Shown: positions 15,751 to 23,619 of the stretch, piece by piece
How positions within the stretch are numbered: position 1 is the first letter of the stretch
Layout: every line of letters starts with the position of its first letter
Assembly (NCBI GenBank): GCA_937885015.1
Contig: CALAAS010000018.1
Span: forward strand, 1-49,104
DNA: 49,104 bases
Direction: 5' to 3'
Source of the DNA: an uncultured Clostridium sp.
Lineage (GTDB): Bacteria > Bacillota > Clostridia > Lachnospirales > Lachnospiraceae
The notes under the pieces: generated by a model
What the model was told of the DNA's origin: nothing
Databases searched by the model: none
What the model saw: only the letters and a program-made list of their open reading frames with translations
Made by a program: the position numbers and the translations under genes

Positions 15751-16480
15751 ATAACAAGGCAGAAAGTGAAAAATCCTGATTCTTAGGAAGGAAAGCCAAT
15801 TTACATTTTTTCTCCAGATTGACTAATCCACTTCTACCATATACAATACGTTTGAGGACTTTGAATTTGTTGTTGTTTCCTTCAACAAATCCAGAGTTTA
15901 CAGAAAGGGATATCGCATTCTTGACCGGAGTGATATCCTTTTTTATTCCATTGCAAAAAGATTCTATCTCACTCGCACCATACTTTCCCAAATATTCATC
16001 CAGTTTCGTTTCGTCTTTCCCCAATAACAATGCATGAAATTCTTTGAACATAGTTTCAACTTTTTCTACAACAGGATATTGGCTCTTTATCTGATCAATA
16101 TATTTTTCAATATCGGGGTCACGTTTCGTCTTAGGATTACAGGTCAGAATATATTTGAGCAAATCTGTCCTGGTGATTATTATTACTCCGGGTGGTAACA
16201 CCCATTCCATAACCGTTTTTGCATTGAACGGGGTTCTGTCTGGAAAATTATTTTTTCCGATAAGATAAATATAGTCTGCAAGGCTGCGCTCAGATTCGTG
16301 AAATGCTTTTTGACGCTTATAATAAAAATAAATCAGTTCATTGCTACAACCATCAGCCATCATCTTATAAATGACATTTAGCCACGCATTCATAGGTGAT
16401 TCCCGCTTTTTATAATGATTGGGATGATCCAGACGGGAAATATCTTCCTGTGTCATGGACAGATATCTCTTTGCTGTCAC
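15749..16480 (-). CDS. ISL3-like transposase, C-terminal part
   Basis: The second part of the transposase in the -1 frame. In that frame the reading goes on without stops from the A8 run at about 16571, through a helix-turn-helix insertion (LKGVADAFGISSVTAKRYL), so the first ATG at 16480 is probably not a real start. The last catalytic acid is in NSGFVEGNNNKFKVLKRIV with YGRSGL after it. All DDE residues are thus present across the two frames. The stop at 15749 touches the hairpin at 15720. Confidence 0.8.
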   Translation of the reverse strand: MTAKRYLSMTQEDISRLDHPNHYKKRESPMNAWLNVIYKMMADGCSNELIYFYYKRQKAFHESERSLADYIYLIGKNNFPDRTPFNAKTVMEWVLPPGVIIITRTDLLKYILTCNPKTKRDPDIEKYIDQIKSQYPVVEKVETMFKEFHALLLGKDETKLDEYLGKYGASEIESFCNGIKKDITPVKNAISLSVNSGFVEGNNNKFKVLKRIVYGRSGLVNLEKKCKLAFLPKNQDFSLSALL

Positions 16481-16560
16481 TGACGATATTCCAAATGCAT
16501 CTGCTACGCCTTTTAGCCGCGGTTTCTTTTGGTTCGCCCAATACTTCTGTATGTTCCGGA

Positions 16561-17550
16561 TTAATTGCTGTTTTTTTTCCGCATCTCTTCGTGATGCTGG
16601 TATTGTGCTGAGTTTAAATTGTGTTTCTTATTATCATAAAACAACTCGTTACCATCCGAATCTCTCGGAGAAGTATTATCATAGTGCAGACTGTCAAGTA
16701 TAGCATGATCTGGTGTCTTTTCTCTCAATATCTTATCTGGTGCGCTCTCAGACACTTTTCCATTTTGAATGTATAGTTTAGCGGGCATTTCTTCTTTGAA
16801 AATGTCTTTCATATATTCAAGAAGGTTTTGCAATAAATGAAACCGGTCAGCTACTTGCATACAATCCGGCAGTATTTCGTTGATAGCAGAAGCATATGCA
16901 CTTGCCCGGTCTCTGGCAACAAGGCGCACTTTATTATGTGATTTCAACCATTCTTTCAGGGGTTCGCCATCACGTCCGTCCAGTAATGCGATCAGATGGT
17001 GCTCCCTTAAATCGTAAATGGCAGTAGCATATGTCTGCCCTTTTCGAATTGCCACATCATCAACTCCAATTTCTTCCACATCCGGATTATCTATGAATTC
17101 GATCCTGTCATACAGACGTTGTATCGTGTCATTACTGATCTGGACGCCGAGCAGCGACAAAACTTTGCTTGCCCCCTCATTACTCAGAAACATTGAAACG
17201 GCGAGAACCAATGTATTTAATGCATCTGTGCGCACCTGAGAAGCTTTCGCAAACGGGAGATCTTCCATAAAGACCTTGCATTCACACTCAGGATTCTCAC
17301 AATCATATTTATATACGTTTGCATGTAAGAAAGTCTGTTTACATCGGATAGGGGTATCCTGAAATTTTCTCCTGTAAGTAGCATGAAGCTTGTGACTCAT
17401 TTTTCCGCAAACGGGACAACAACAGCCATGTTCTCTTGATTTGATATAGATATGTAAGCTATCTTCATTTTCAACATGGTCATAAACGTAGTGATTTTCA
17501 TCTAACAGAAAAGAATAATCTTGTGTCGGGAAATACTTCAATCTTTTCAT
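16561..17550 (-). CDS. ISL3-like transposase, N-terminal part
   Basis: Residues 1-329 of the transposase. The N-terminal zinc ribbon shows as CPVCG...C..C (REHGCCCPVCGKMSHKLHA, then YDCENPECECK). A helix-turn-helix follows, then the first two catalytic acids of the DDE domain: EEIGVDDVAIRKGQTYATA and LVARDRASAYASAI. The frame ends with a stop at 16561 just after a run of eight A (minus strand, 16571-16578). Moving back one base there joins the other half without losing codons. Together the two parts give a protein of nearly 600 residues. It cuts and pastes its own element. Confidence 0.85.
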   Translation of the reverse strand: MKRLKYFPTQDYSFLLDENHYVYDHVENEDSLHIYIKSREHGCCCPVCGKMSHKLHATYRRKFQDTPIRCKQTFLHANVYKYDCENPECECKVFMEDLPFAKASQVRTDALNTLVLAVSMFLSNEGASKVLSLLGVQISNDTIQRLYDRIEFIDNPDVEEIGVDDVAIRKGQTYATAIYDLREHHLIALLDGRDGEPLKEWLKSHNKVRLVARDRASAYASAINEILPDCMQVADRFHLLQNLLEYMKDIFKEEMPAKLYIQNGKVSESAPDKILREKTPDHAILDSLHYDNTSPRDSDGNELFYDNKKHNLNSAQYQHHEEMRKKNSN

Positions 17551-17654
17551 CTTCTTTCATCTTTTGATAACTCTATCATATCACAAATACCCAAATATAA
17601 GAAGCAATGAAGCGAAAGAAAAAGCAGATACTTTCATATCTACCTTTTCTTGTA

Positions 17655-17697
17655 ATACCCAAAACTCAGAAAGAACCCGAAAGTTTTTTCATACGCC
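17655..17697 (-). repeat. Right terminal inverted repeat of the insertion sequence
   Basis: On the minus strand it starts GGCGTATGAAAAAAC and contains GGTTCTTTCTGAGTTTTGGG, matching the left end with a few differences and one gap. Confidence 0.8.
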
Positions 17698-17705
17698 TTT
17701 TTTAA

Positions 17706-18476
17706 CTATATAACTTCTATTCTTTTACCATCGGCTTTCAGCAATATATTTTTCACAGAATTCTGTAGTGACTGTGCCAGAATCGTATAGTCCAATCCAC
17801 GCAAGCGTTCGACTGGGCCGGAATAGCTTAATGTATAAATGAATTCTGGCATGGGCAAAGGAACTGCGACTGCAGCCACCCCTTCGTCCACTTCACCTTC
17901 TGAGACACAATATCCACGCTGACGGATCTCTTTTACCTGATTCCACAATTTTTCTTCTTCGCCAGGATAATTCCTGATCAGCCGTTCTACCAATTCATCT
18001 GATTGCGCAGATAACAAAACTTTTCCGGTTGCGCCGCTGTTTAGCGGTACAATATATCCGTTTTCTCCAGAAATCCCTAAATTATGATGGCTTTTAACTA
18101 AATCCACGCAGATTCCTGTATCTCCGCGCAGGGAAGAAAGTACTACAGTTTCATTATGCAGTTCACACAAACGACGCATTTCTTCATTGATCAACTGGCG
18201 GGTGGTATAGTGCACAGATACAGCAGATGCGATCATCAAAATACCACTTCCCAGGCGATACTGGCCATTTGTGCTGGACTGTTCGATCCAGCCGACAGAC
18301 TGAAGAGTGCGCAAAATGCGGTAAACCGTTGTTTTGTGCAATCCAATTGCGCGGCTGATTTCGGTCAGACTTAGATACTCCCTGCGTTGAGACGCATAGT
18401 AATCCAGGATTTTGGTAGCATGTAATACAGAATTTACCATGGGAGTAGAAGAATCAACAAAATTTGTATTATTCAT
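17706..18476 (-). CDS. IclR family transcriptional regulator (1)
   Basis: A 256-residue regulator with an N-terminal winged helix (LSLTEISRAIGLHKTTVYRI, LQSVGWIEQ) and a C-terminal GAF-like effector domain, including PLNSGATGKVLLS and RGYCVSEGEVDEGVAAVAVP. AAGGAGT lies 8 bases before ATG 18476. It is divergent from the ureohydrolase and GltS genes and most likely controls them; repeats with the core GTTTCAAWAT are present in the shared intergenic region. The effector would be the transported amino or guanidino acid, by inference. The insertion sequence ends 9 bases beyond its 3' end, so it lies close to disruption but is complete. Confidence 0.88.
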   Translation of the reverse strand: MNNTNFVDSSTPMVNSVLHATKILDYYASQRREYLSLTEISRAIGLHKTTVYRILRTLQSVGWIEQSSTNGQYRLGSGILMIASAVSVHYTTRQLINEEMRRLCELHNETVVLSSLRGDTGICVDLVKSHHNLGISGENGYIVPLNSGATGKVLLSAQSDELVERLIRNYPGEEEKLWNQVKEIRQRGYCVSEGEVDEGVAAVAVPLPMPEFIYTLSYSGPVERLRGLDYTILAQSLQNSVKNILLKADGKRIEVI

Positions 18477-18517
18477 AAAGATTACTCCTTAGTCAGCTTA
18501 TTTCCAATGTTATCTTT

Positions 18518-18534
18518 GTTTCATTATAGTAAAC
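18518..18534. promoter_or_regulatory. Candidate IclR-type operator
   Basis: GTTTCATTATAGTAAAC is a 17-base near-palindrome 42 bases upstream of the IclR start. Related half-matching boxes GTTTCAATATTGTGTC (18578-18593) and GTTTCAAAATAATGTC (18679-18694) lie in the same region, around the promoter of the ureohydrolase. Confidence 0.4.
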
Positions 18535-18619
18535 AATCTACAGAAAGTCAATCTTATGCAGCGTGTATACCATTATGGTTTCAATATTGTGTCTATATTT
18601 CAAAATTGACAACAACGAC

Positions 18620-18649
18620 TTGACTTGTATGTATTTCTGTGGTTATAAT
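18620..18649 (+). promoter_or_regulatory. Promoter of the ureohydrolase-gltS unit
   Basis: TTGACT (18620-18625), 18 bases, TATAAT (18644-18649). The start codon follows after 62 bases. Confidence 0.55.
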
Positions 18650-18711
18650 GACACCATAAAGACACAGAAACAAAACATGTTTCAAAATAATGTCTAACAG
18701 GAGGAATGATT

Positions 18712-19674
18712 ATGGATACTTTTACTGTACAAGATGCGCCGCTGAATATGGCTCCGACTGGCATTGCTACGTTTGCCAAGGTACCGATTTGTTACGATCT
18801 ACATAATGCAAATGCAGATGTTGCTATTTTAGGTGCACCGTTTGATATGTGTATTCAGGGAAAAACGGGATGCAGGCTTGGGCCGCGTGGCATCCGCAAT
18901 GCTTCTACTCGTTTTCGTATGAAAAAAGGCGGAAATTACGATCCAGAGCGTGATACCAGTTATCTGGATAGTGATTTATGGCGTGTGGTAGACTGTGGCG
19001 ATTGCGATTATGTTCCGGGGGATCCGGTTGCTACCAACAAAAACTTAGAAGAAGCCGTCCGTATCCTTGCGGCCCAGGGAGTTATGCCTATTATTTTGGG
19101 CGGTGATTGTTCAGTTGGCCATCAGGCTGTAAAGGGATTGAACTGTTACTCCCAGTTGGACATCATTCACTTTGATTCACACCTGGACTGGACTAAACCG
19201 CTGAATGGGCAGCCTTATTTCAATGGTTCCCCTATGCGTAATAACGCTTCTCTTCCGTATGTGAAGAATATGATCCATATTGGCATTAGAGGGATTGGCA
19301 GCAGTGGGCCAGCCGATTTTGCGGAAGCCCGTGCGAATGGAGACAAAATTTATTCGGTTAAAGATTATCGCCGGGTGGGAATTAAAGAGATTTTGAAAAA
19401 TGTAGAACCTGGCCGAAATACATTCATCCACTTTGATATTGACGCCATGGATTATCCCCTTTCAAAAGGAACTGGTTCTCCGATGCTTGGAGGTTTTACA
19501 TATGATGAGGCTAATGAAATGCTGGAAGCAATTGCAAAACATTGTAATGTAGTAGGGATGCTTATGGCCGAGGTCGCACCTCAATATGATGATGAAGGAG
19601 ATACAACCTGCTATACAGCTGCACGCCTGACTTGTGATCTTATGGGGTTTGCCACGAAGGTACGCGAAAAATAA
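18712..19674 (+). CDS. Ureohydrolase (arginase/agmatinase) family protein, atypical metal site
   Basis: A 320-residue cytoplasmic protein of the arginase/agmatinase fold. These enzymes use two Mn ions to split a guanidino group, releasing urea, or a related amidine. Motif 1 is normally GGDHS; here it is GGDCS (Cys133). Motif 2 DAHxD is DSHLD (155-159) and motif 3 is HFDIDAMD (240-247). The substrate loop that usually reads HG[ST] is NGSP (171-174). So one metal His and the loop His are replaced. ATG 18712 is placed by AGGAGG. The gene is followed by gltS after 35 bases and controlled, probably, by the divergent IclR. Substrate unknown; a guanidino- or formimino-type amino acid derivative would fit the carrier. 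Confidence 0.8.
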   Translation: MDTFTVQDAPLNMAPTGIATFAKVPICYDLHNANADVAILGAPFDMCIQGKTGCRLGPRGIRNASTRFRMKKGGNYDPERDTSYLDSDLWRVVDCGDCDYVPGDPVATNKNLEEAVRILAAQGVMPIILGGDCSVGHQAVKGLNCYSQLDIIHFDSHLDWTKPLNGQPYFNGSPMRNNASLPYVKNMIHIGIRGIGSSGPADFAEARANGDKIYSVKDYRRVGIKEILKNVEPGRNTFIHFDIDAMDYPLSKGTGSPMLGGFTYDEANEMLEAIAKHCNVVGMLMAEVAPQYDDEGDTTCYTAARLTCDLMGFATKVREK

Positions 19675-19709
19675 ACCCATTGCTTATACTACAATGAGGA
19701 GGTCTTCAT

Positions 19710-20951
19710 ATGTCGTTTGAAATTATTGATTCCATATTTACCATTAATTGTGATAGCATCATGACCGTTGCCATGTCTGCTGTGCTTTTACTGATCGGTT
19801 TTTTCATCAAGAGCAAAGTGAGGTTTTTTGAAAAATACTGTATCCCAGCGCCTGTTGTTGGGGGATTCCTGTTTATGTTCATAACCTTTATCGGCCATGT
19901 GACCGGAACATTTTCTTTTTCCTTTGACACTATGTACCAGGCGCCATTTATGCTTGCTTTTTTTACAACGGTTGGATTAGGCGCCAGTATCAGCCTGCTC
20001 AAAAAAGGTGGGGTGCTGCTTATTATTTACTGGATGATCGCTGGCGCTGTTTCTCTTTGCCAAAATATAATCGGTATCGGTGTGGGGAAGTTAGTTGGAC
20101 TGGACGCCCCGTTTGCATTGCTTTCCAGTGCTATTTCAATGGTCGGCGGTCATGGCGCTGCAGCGGCTTACGGCAGTACTTTTGCTGAAATGGGATATTC
20201 GGCTGCTCCTCTTGTGGGGGCTGCTGCGGCTACATTTGGCCTGATCAGTGCCGTTATGGTGGGAGGACCGGTTGGGCGTCGCTTAATTGTAAAATATAAT
20301 TTAAAGCCAGATGAATCGGAAATCATCGAAAGCGACATTCACAGTGTGAATGCGTCCAACAGTACTAAGCTTGATGGCATGGATATCATTAAAAATGTAA
20401 CGTCTCTGCTTGTTTGCATGGCTCTTGGTACAATGGTTTCCGGCTGGATAGGAAAAATGATAGGAATGAGTTTTCCAACCTACGTCGGCGCGATGTTCGT
20501 TGCGGTGATTGTTCGAAATCTCAATGAAAAACTTCATTTTTATAATTTCAATTTTGCTTTGGTTGACGGTATCGGAGATGTTATGTTGTCCCTTTATCTG
20601 TCCATTGCGCTGATGACCCTGAAATTGTGGGAATTATCCGGCCTGATCGGTGGTGTTCTCGTCGTTTTGATTTGTCAGGTAATATTCATGGTTCTGATCA
20701 GCTATTTTGTAGTTTTCCGTCTTCTTGGCAAAAACTATGATGCAGCTGTAATGTGTGCTGGTCTGTGTGGCCATGGCTTAGGTGCTACTCCGTCTGCTAT
20801 TGTTAACATGACTGCAGTAAATGAGAGATATGGAATGTCTCGCCGTGCAATGATGATCGTTCCGATCGTTGGCGCATTTTTGGTTGATATCATTTATCAG
20901 CCGCAGACAATTTGGTTTATTAAGACCTTTGTTCAAGGCTTTACTGGTTAA
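19710..20951 (+). CDS. gltS: Sodium/glutamate symporter (GltS family)
   Basis: A 413-residue carrier with about 10-12 membrane segments in two mirrored halves. Family signatures: PAPVVGGFLF near the N-terminus, FFTTVGLGAS, the first re-entrant loop MVGGHGAAAAYGSTFAEMG and the second GLCGHGLGATPSAIVNM. It imports glutamate or a similar anion with Na+. AGGAGGT lies 7 bases before the ATG. It is in one unit with the ureohydrolase, so it may carry that enzyme's substrate or exchange its product. A strong terminator follows. Confidence 0.9.
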   Translation: MSFEIIDSIFTINCDSIMTVAMSAVLLLIGFFIKSKVRFFEKYCIPAPVVGGFLFMFITFIGHVTGTFSFSFDTMYQAPFMLAFFTTVGLGASISLLKKGGVLLIIYWMIAGAVSLCQNIIGIGVGKLVGLDAPFALLSSAISMVGGHGAAAAYGSTFAEMGYSAAPLVGAAAATFGLISAVMVGGPVGRRLIVKYNLKPDESEIIESDIHSVNASNSTKLDGMDIIKNVTSLLVCMALGTMVSGWIGKMIGMSFPTYVGAMFVAVIVRNLNEKLHFYNFNFALVDGIGDVMLSLYLSIALMTLKLWELSGLIGGVLVVLICQVIFMVLISYFVVFRLLGKNYDAAVMCAGLCGHGLGATPSAIVNMTAVNERYGMSRRAMMIVPIVGAFLVDIIYQPQTIWFIKTFVQGFTG

Positions 20952-20971
20952 CCTTATATATTATTCAGGTG

Positions 20972-21018
20972 AAAAATCCCTGTTTTTCCGCATGTTTTGG
21001 GAAAAACAGGGATTTTTT
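20972..21018. terminator. Bidirectional terminator between gltS and the SleB gene
   Basis: AAAAATCCCTGTTTTTCC (20972-20989) pairs with GGAAAAACAGGGATTTTT, with A and T runs on both sides. It serves both convergent genes. Confidence 0.9.
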
Positions 21019-21048
21019 GCTATCATCTGAAAATAAATGCGTTTTCGG

Positions 21049-22254
21049 TCATTTTTTGTAGAAACAGTTTCCGCCTACCACCGTGTAATTCGAGTAGCTG
21101 TCGTAGGCAGCGGATTTGGTGGAGGTAAAATACAGGTAATCGCCAATCTGGTTTTCTCCGGAGAGGGCTGCCTTTGCTGCCTTCATGCAGGAGGAGGAAG
21201 GTCCTTGGGAGATGTATTTGTCCAAAAGGCCGGAAGTGGCGCCAGGGAACTGGCCCGGTGCGTAAATCACATCGGAGATGGAGCCTCCCCACTGGCCGGA
21301 TTTAACCCGGTTGACAATGACATTGCCAACGGCAACCTGGCTTTCATAGGAGTAACCACCGGCTTCCATGGCAATACAGGAGGCCATCAGATAAATATCG
21401 TCTTCGGAAGCTGAGATTACGTAAGAGGGTTTGGGACTCTCTTTTTTTTCTTCCTTTTTGGACGCAGTTTTTTTACTTTCTTTCTCCTCTTTCTCCAGCG
21501 CTGCCAGTTCCGCCTCAATGGCTTCGATGCTGACGATCCGGCCCGGTGTCACCCGGATGGAAACGTAATCACAGGAGACATATCCGGTGGTATCGGCGGA
21601 CAGCTGAATTTTTGCCCAGCCGTTTTCTTCGCTCAGGACCGGATAATAATCCTCTGACGCTGCCAGTCCAATGATGGGAGCGGAGGTGTCAGGCTGTTCC
21701 CGGATATTCAGAGTCTGTGTGGTAACTTTTGCGTTGAAAAGTCCCAGTTCCTTTGCCAGCGGTTTGATATTGCTGCCGAATACCAGGTAATCATCTTTTA
21801 ACCAACCCTCCAGATTTCCGGAACGGATTTTGGTCCAGCCGTTTTTCTGTTCCAGAATGGTGCCGCCGCCTCCGCGGTAGCAGGTACCAAGGACTTTTGA
21901 TTCGGTGGATGGCTCCGACCGCAGATTCAGCGCGCTGGTCACATTGGCAACCGCCAGATTGTCATAGGCGCTGTCCTCCGGCGTGTAGGAGCGGGGGATC
22001 TGGTTGGATGCGAGCTGTACAGAAGGCGAGGCCTCTGTTTCAATAACCTGAGCTTCAATCGTCTGTGGCTCAAAGGCCTGAGATTCAGGCGTCCGTGATT
22101 TAGAGGCCTGAGCTTCGATCGTCTGTGGCTCAGAGACCTGAACTCCAGACGTCTGTCTGGGAGTGCCGGATGTACAGCCGGAAGCGCTCAGCAAAGCGGC
22201 GGCAATCAGAAGGATCGCCCCTGTCTTATACGTCATATTCCTGTGATGTTTCAT
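21049..22254 (-). CDS. SleB-type cell-wall hydrolase lipoprotein with SH3 domains
   Basis: A 401-residue surface lipoprotein. The signal ends in LLSASGCTS, followed by a repeat-containing linker in which EPQTIEAQ occurs twice. Two SH3-like domains follow (SALNLRSEPSTESKVLGTCY and TTQTLNIREQPDTSAPIIGL), then a charged Lys/Glu segment. The C-terminal 120 residues are the Hydrolase_2 (SleB) domain with EAGGYSYESQVAVGNVIVNR, Glu being catalytic. It would cut peptidoglycan. GGAGGT lies 3-8 bases before ATG 22254; the longer frame has no site. Homologues act in spore germination or wall turnover; here nothing nearby points to sporulation. Confidence 0.88.
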   Translation of the reverse strand: MKHHRNMTYKTGAILLIAAALLSASGCTSGTPRQTSGVQVSEPQTIEAQASKSRTPESQAFEPQTIEAQVIETEASPSVQLASNQIPRSYTPEDSAYDNLAVANVTSALNLRSEPSTESKVLGTCYRGGGGTILEQKNGWTKIRSGNLEGWLKDDYLVFGSNIKPLAKELGLFNAKVTTQTLNIREQPDTSAPIIGLAASEDYYPVLSEENGWAKIQLSADTTGYVSCDYVSIRVTPGRIVSIEAIEAELAALEKEEKESKKTASKKEEKKESPKPSYVISASEDDIYLMASCIAMEAGGYSYESQVAVGNVIVNRVKSGQWGGSISDVIYAPGQFPGATSGLLDKYISQGPSSSCMKAAKAALSGENQIGDYLYFTSTKSAAYDSYSNYTVVGGNCFYKK

Positions 22255-22269
22255 GGGAACCTCCATAAA

Positions 22270-22312
22270 TATTACAAAACTATTACAAAATGATATTGTA
22301 ACTATAACAAAA
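22270..22312 (-). repeat. Helically phased repeats upstream of the SleB gene
   Basis: TATTACAAAA at 22270-22279 and 22281-22290 and TATAACAAAA at 22303-22312 are spaced by 11 and 22 bases, thus on one face of the helix. They lie 16-58 bases before the start codon and would be bound by a regulator or define the leader. The remainder of 22330-22500 shows no gene. Confidence 0.4.
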
Positions 22313-22532
22313 TGGTTGAAAGTTGTCAAGAAGCGGGCTGCTGTAAGAGTTTATGTGGAGATTTTTGCGTAATTGGCTGAGTGTGAATGAAATGAATAGT
22401 TTCAGGAAAGAATAGGAGATGATTGCAAATTAGAGAATGATTTGTTTTAAAAGCTCTTTGAATGCAATCAAAGTCAACTAAATTTGTGCATATTCAACCA
22501 AAAAAGATGGAGAGGTTTGTGAATAAGTTTGA

Positions 22533-22561
22533 TTGATTTTGACTTAGAATGATTATATAAT
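22533..22561 (+). promoter_or_regulatory. Promoter of the fructose operon
   Basis: TTGATT (22533-22538), 17 bases, TATAAT (22556-22561), 36 bases before fruK. An inverted pair CAATCAAA (22465-22472) and TTTGATTG (22528-22535) overlaps the -35 and may be the binding site of the operon's DeoR-type regulator. Confidence 0.65.
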
Positions 22562-22597
22562 ACAGACATAGAGAGAAGAAAGGGGAAGAGGAAGGTT

Positions 22598-23518
22598 ATG
22601 ATTTACACAGTAACGTTTAATCCTTCGCTGGATTATATCGTTTCCGTGCCGGATTTTCAGCTGGGACTGACCAACCGGACGGATTCGGAACGGCTTCTTC
22701 CGGGCGGAAAGGGAATCAACGTTTCCACAGTTCTTAAAAATCTGGGAATTGACAATACAGCCCTTGGCTTTATTGCTGGCTTTACAGGCAGGGAAATCTG
22801 CAGGAGAGTGGAAGAATTGGGAGTCAGGGCGGATTTTATTTCCATAGAACCGGGCGTTTCCCGTATTAACCTGAAGCTGAAGTCCATTGAGGGAACGGAA
22901 ATCAATGGGATGGGGCCGGAGATCCTTCCGGAAAAAACAGAGCTTCTGCTGGAAAAGCTGGATGCACTCCGGCAAGGTGATGTGCTGGTTCTGGCAGGCA
23001 GTATTCCGTCTTCCATGCCGGATGATATATATAAGAAGATTATGAAACGGCTGGAGGGGCGCGGAATTTGGATCGCGGTGGACGCAACGAAGGATCTGCT
23101 CTTAAATGTGCTGGAGCATCGTCCTTTCCTGATCAAACCCAACAACCATGAACTGGGAGAAATTTTCGGTGTTGAGCTTAAGACGCAGGAGGAAGTCGTT
23201 CCCTATGCAGCCAGACTGCAGGAGAGGGGCGCACGGAACGTACTGGTTTCCATGGCCGGTGAGGGGGCGGTGCTCCTGGCAGAGGATGGCCGGGTGTATA
23301 TGGCTCCGGCGCCGAAGGGAACCCTGGTAAATGGAGTGGGCGCCGGAGATTCCATGGTTGCCGGTTTCCTGGCCGGATGGATGGAGAAAAGGACATACGA
23401 CCACGCATTCCGGATGGGCGTGGCCGCCGGAAGTGCCAGTGCATTTTCCGAGTTTCTTGCCACCAGAGAGGAAATACAGGAAGTCTATGGAAGATGTGAG
23501 GTCAGTACACAAAAGTAA
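22598..23518 (+). CDS. fruK: 1-phosphofructokinase
   Basis: A 306-residue PfkB-family sugar kinase that turns fructose-1-phosphate into fructose-1,6-bisphosphate. Signatures: TVTFNPSLDYIVSV at the N-terminus, LPGGKGINVSTVL, PNNHELGEIFG and the ATP/anion-hole motif NGVGAGDSMVAGFLAG, whose Asp is the catalytic base. Length is typical. It is first in the operon fruK-fruA-ptsH-ptsI-regulator, with its own promoter. Tagatose-6-phosphate kinases are related, but the neighbour being FruA decides for FruK. Confidence 0.94.
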   Translation: MIYTVTFNPSLDYIVSVPDFQLGLTNRTDSERLLPGGKGINVSTVLKNLGIDNTALGFIAGFTGREICRRVEELGVRADFISIEPGVSRINLKLKSIEGTEINGMGPEILPEKTELLLEKLDALRQGDVLVLAGSIPSSMPDDIYKKIMKRLEGRGIWIAVDATKDLLLNVLEHRPFLIKPNNHELGEIFGVELKTQEEVVPYAARLQERGARNVLVSMAGEGAVLLAEDGRVYMAPAPKGTLVNGVGAGDSMVAGFLAGWMEKRTYDHAFRMGVAAGSASAFSEFLATREEIQEVYGRCEVSTQK

Positions 23519-23619
23519 AACAGATGTGAGATAAATGCACAGAAGATAAAATAAGGGAAATAAAAAATAGAATGAATCAGAAAACAGGAAAAACCGGAAG
23601 AGGAAAGGAGATAAAAAGG

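Larger units (their letters stand above)
15660..17697 (-). mobile_element. ISL3-family-like insertion sequence
   Basis: A 2038-base element bounded by imperfect inverted repeats of about 44 bases, coding a DDE transposase on the minus strand. The ends begin GGCGTGTGAGAAAAC (left) and GGCGTATGAAAAAAC (right, reverse strand). The 8-base flanks, AATAAAAA and TTTTTTAA, do not match, so no target duplication is seen. It sits between the first tctA and the IclR gene. The transposase is split by a -1 shift, so the copy may be inactive or may use programmed frameshifting. Confidence 0.85.

Noticed and set aside
15652..17705. Target-site duplication of the insertion sequence
   Set aside because: The 8 bases on each side (AATAAAAA and TTTTTTAA) do not match as direct repeats, also after shifting the ends by a few bases.
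21990..22150. Tandem repeats in the SleB linker as a CRISPR or phase-variation array
   Set aside because: They are imperfect, in-frame and encode a repeated peptide linker (EPQTIEAQ); no spacers or regular unit.
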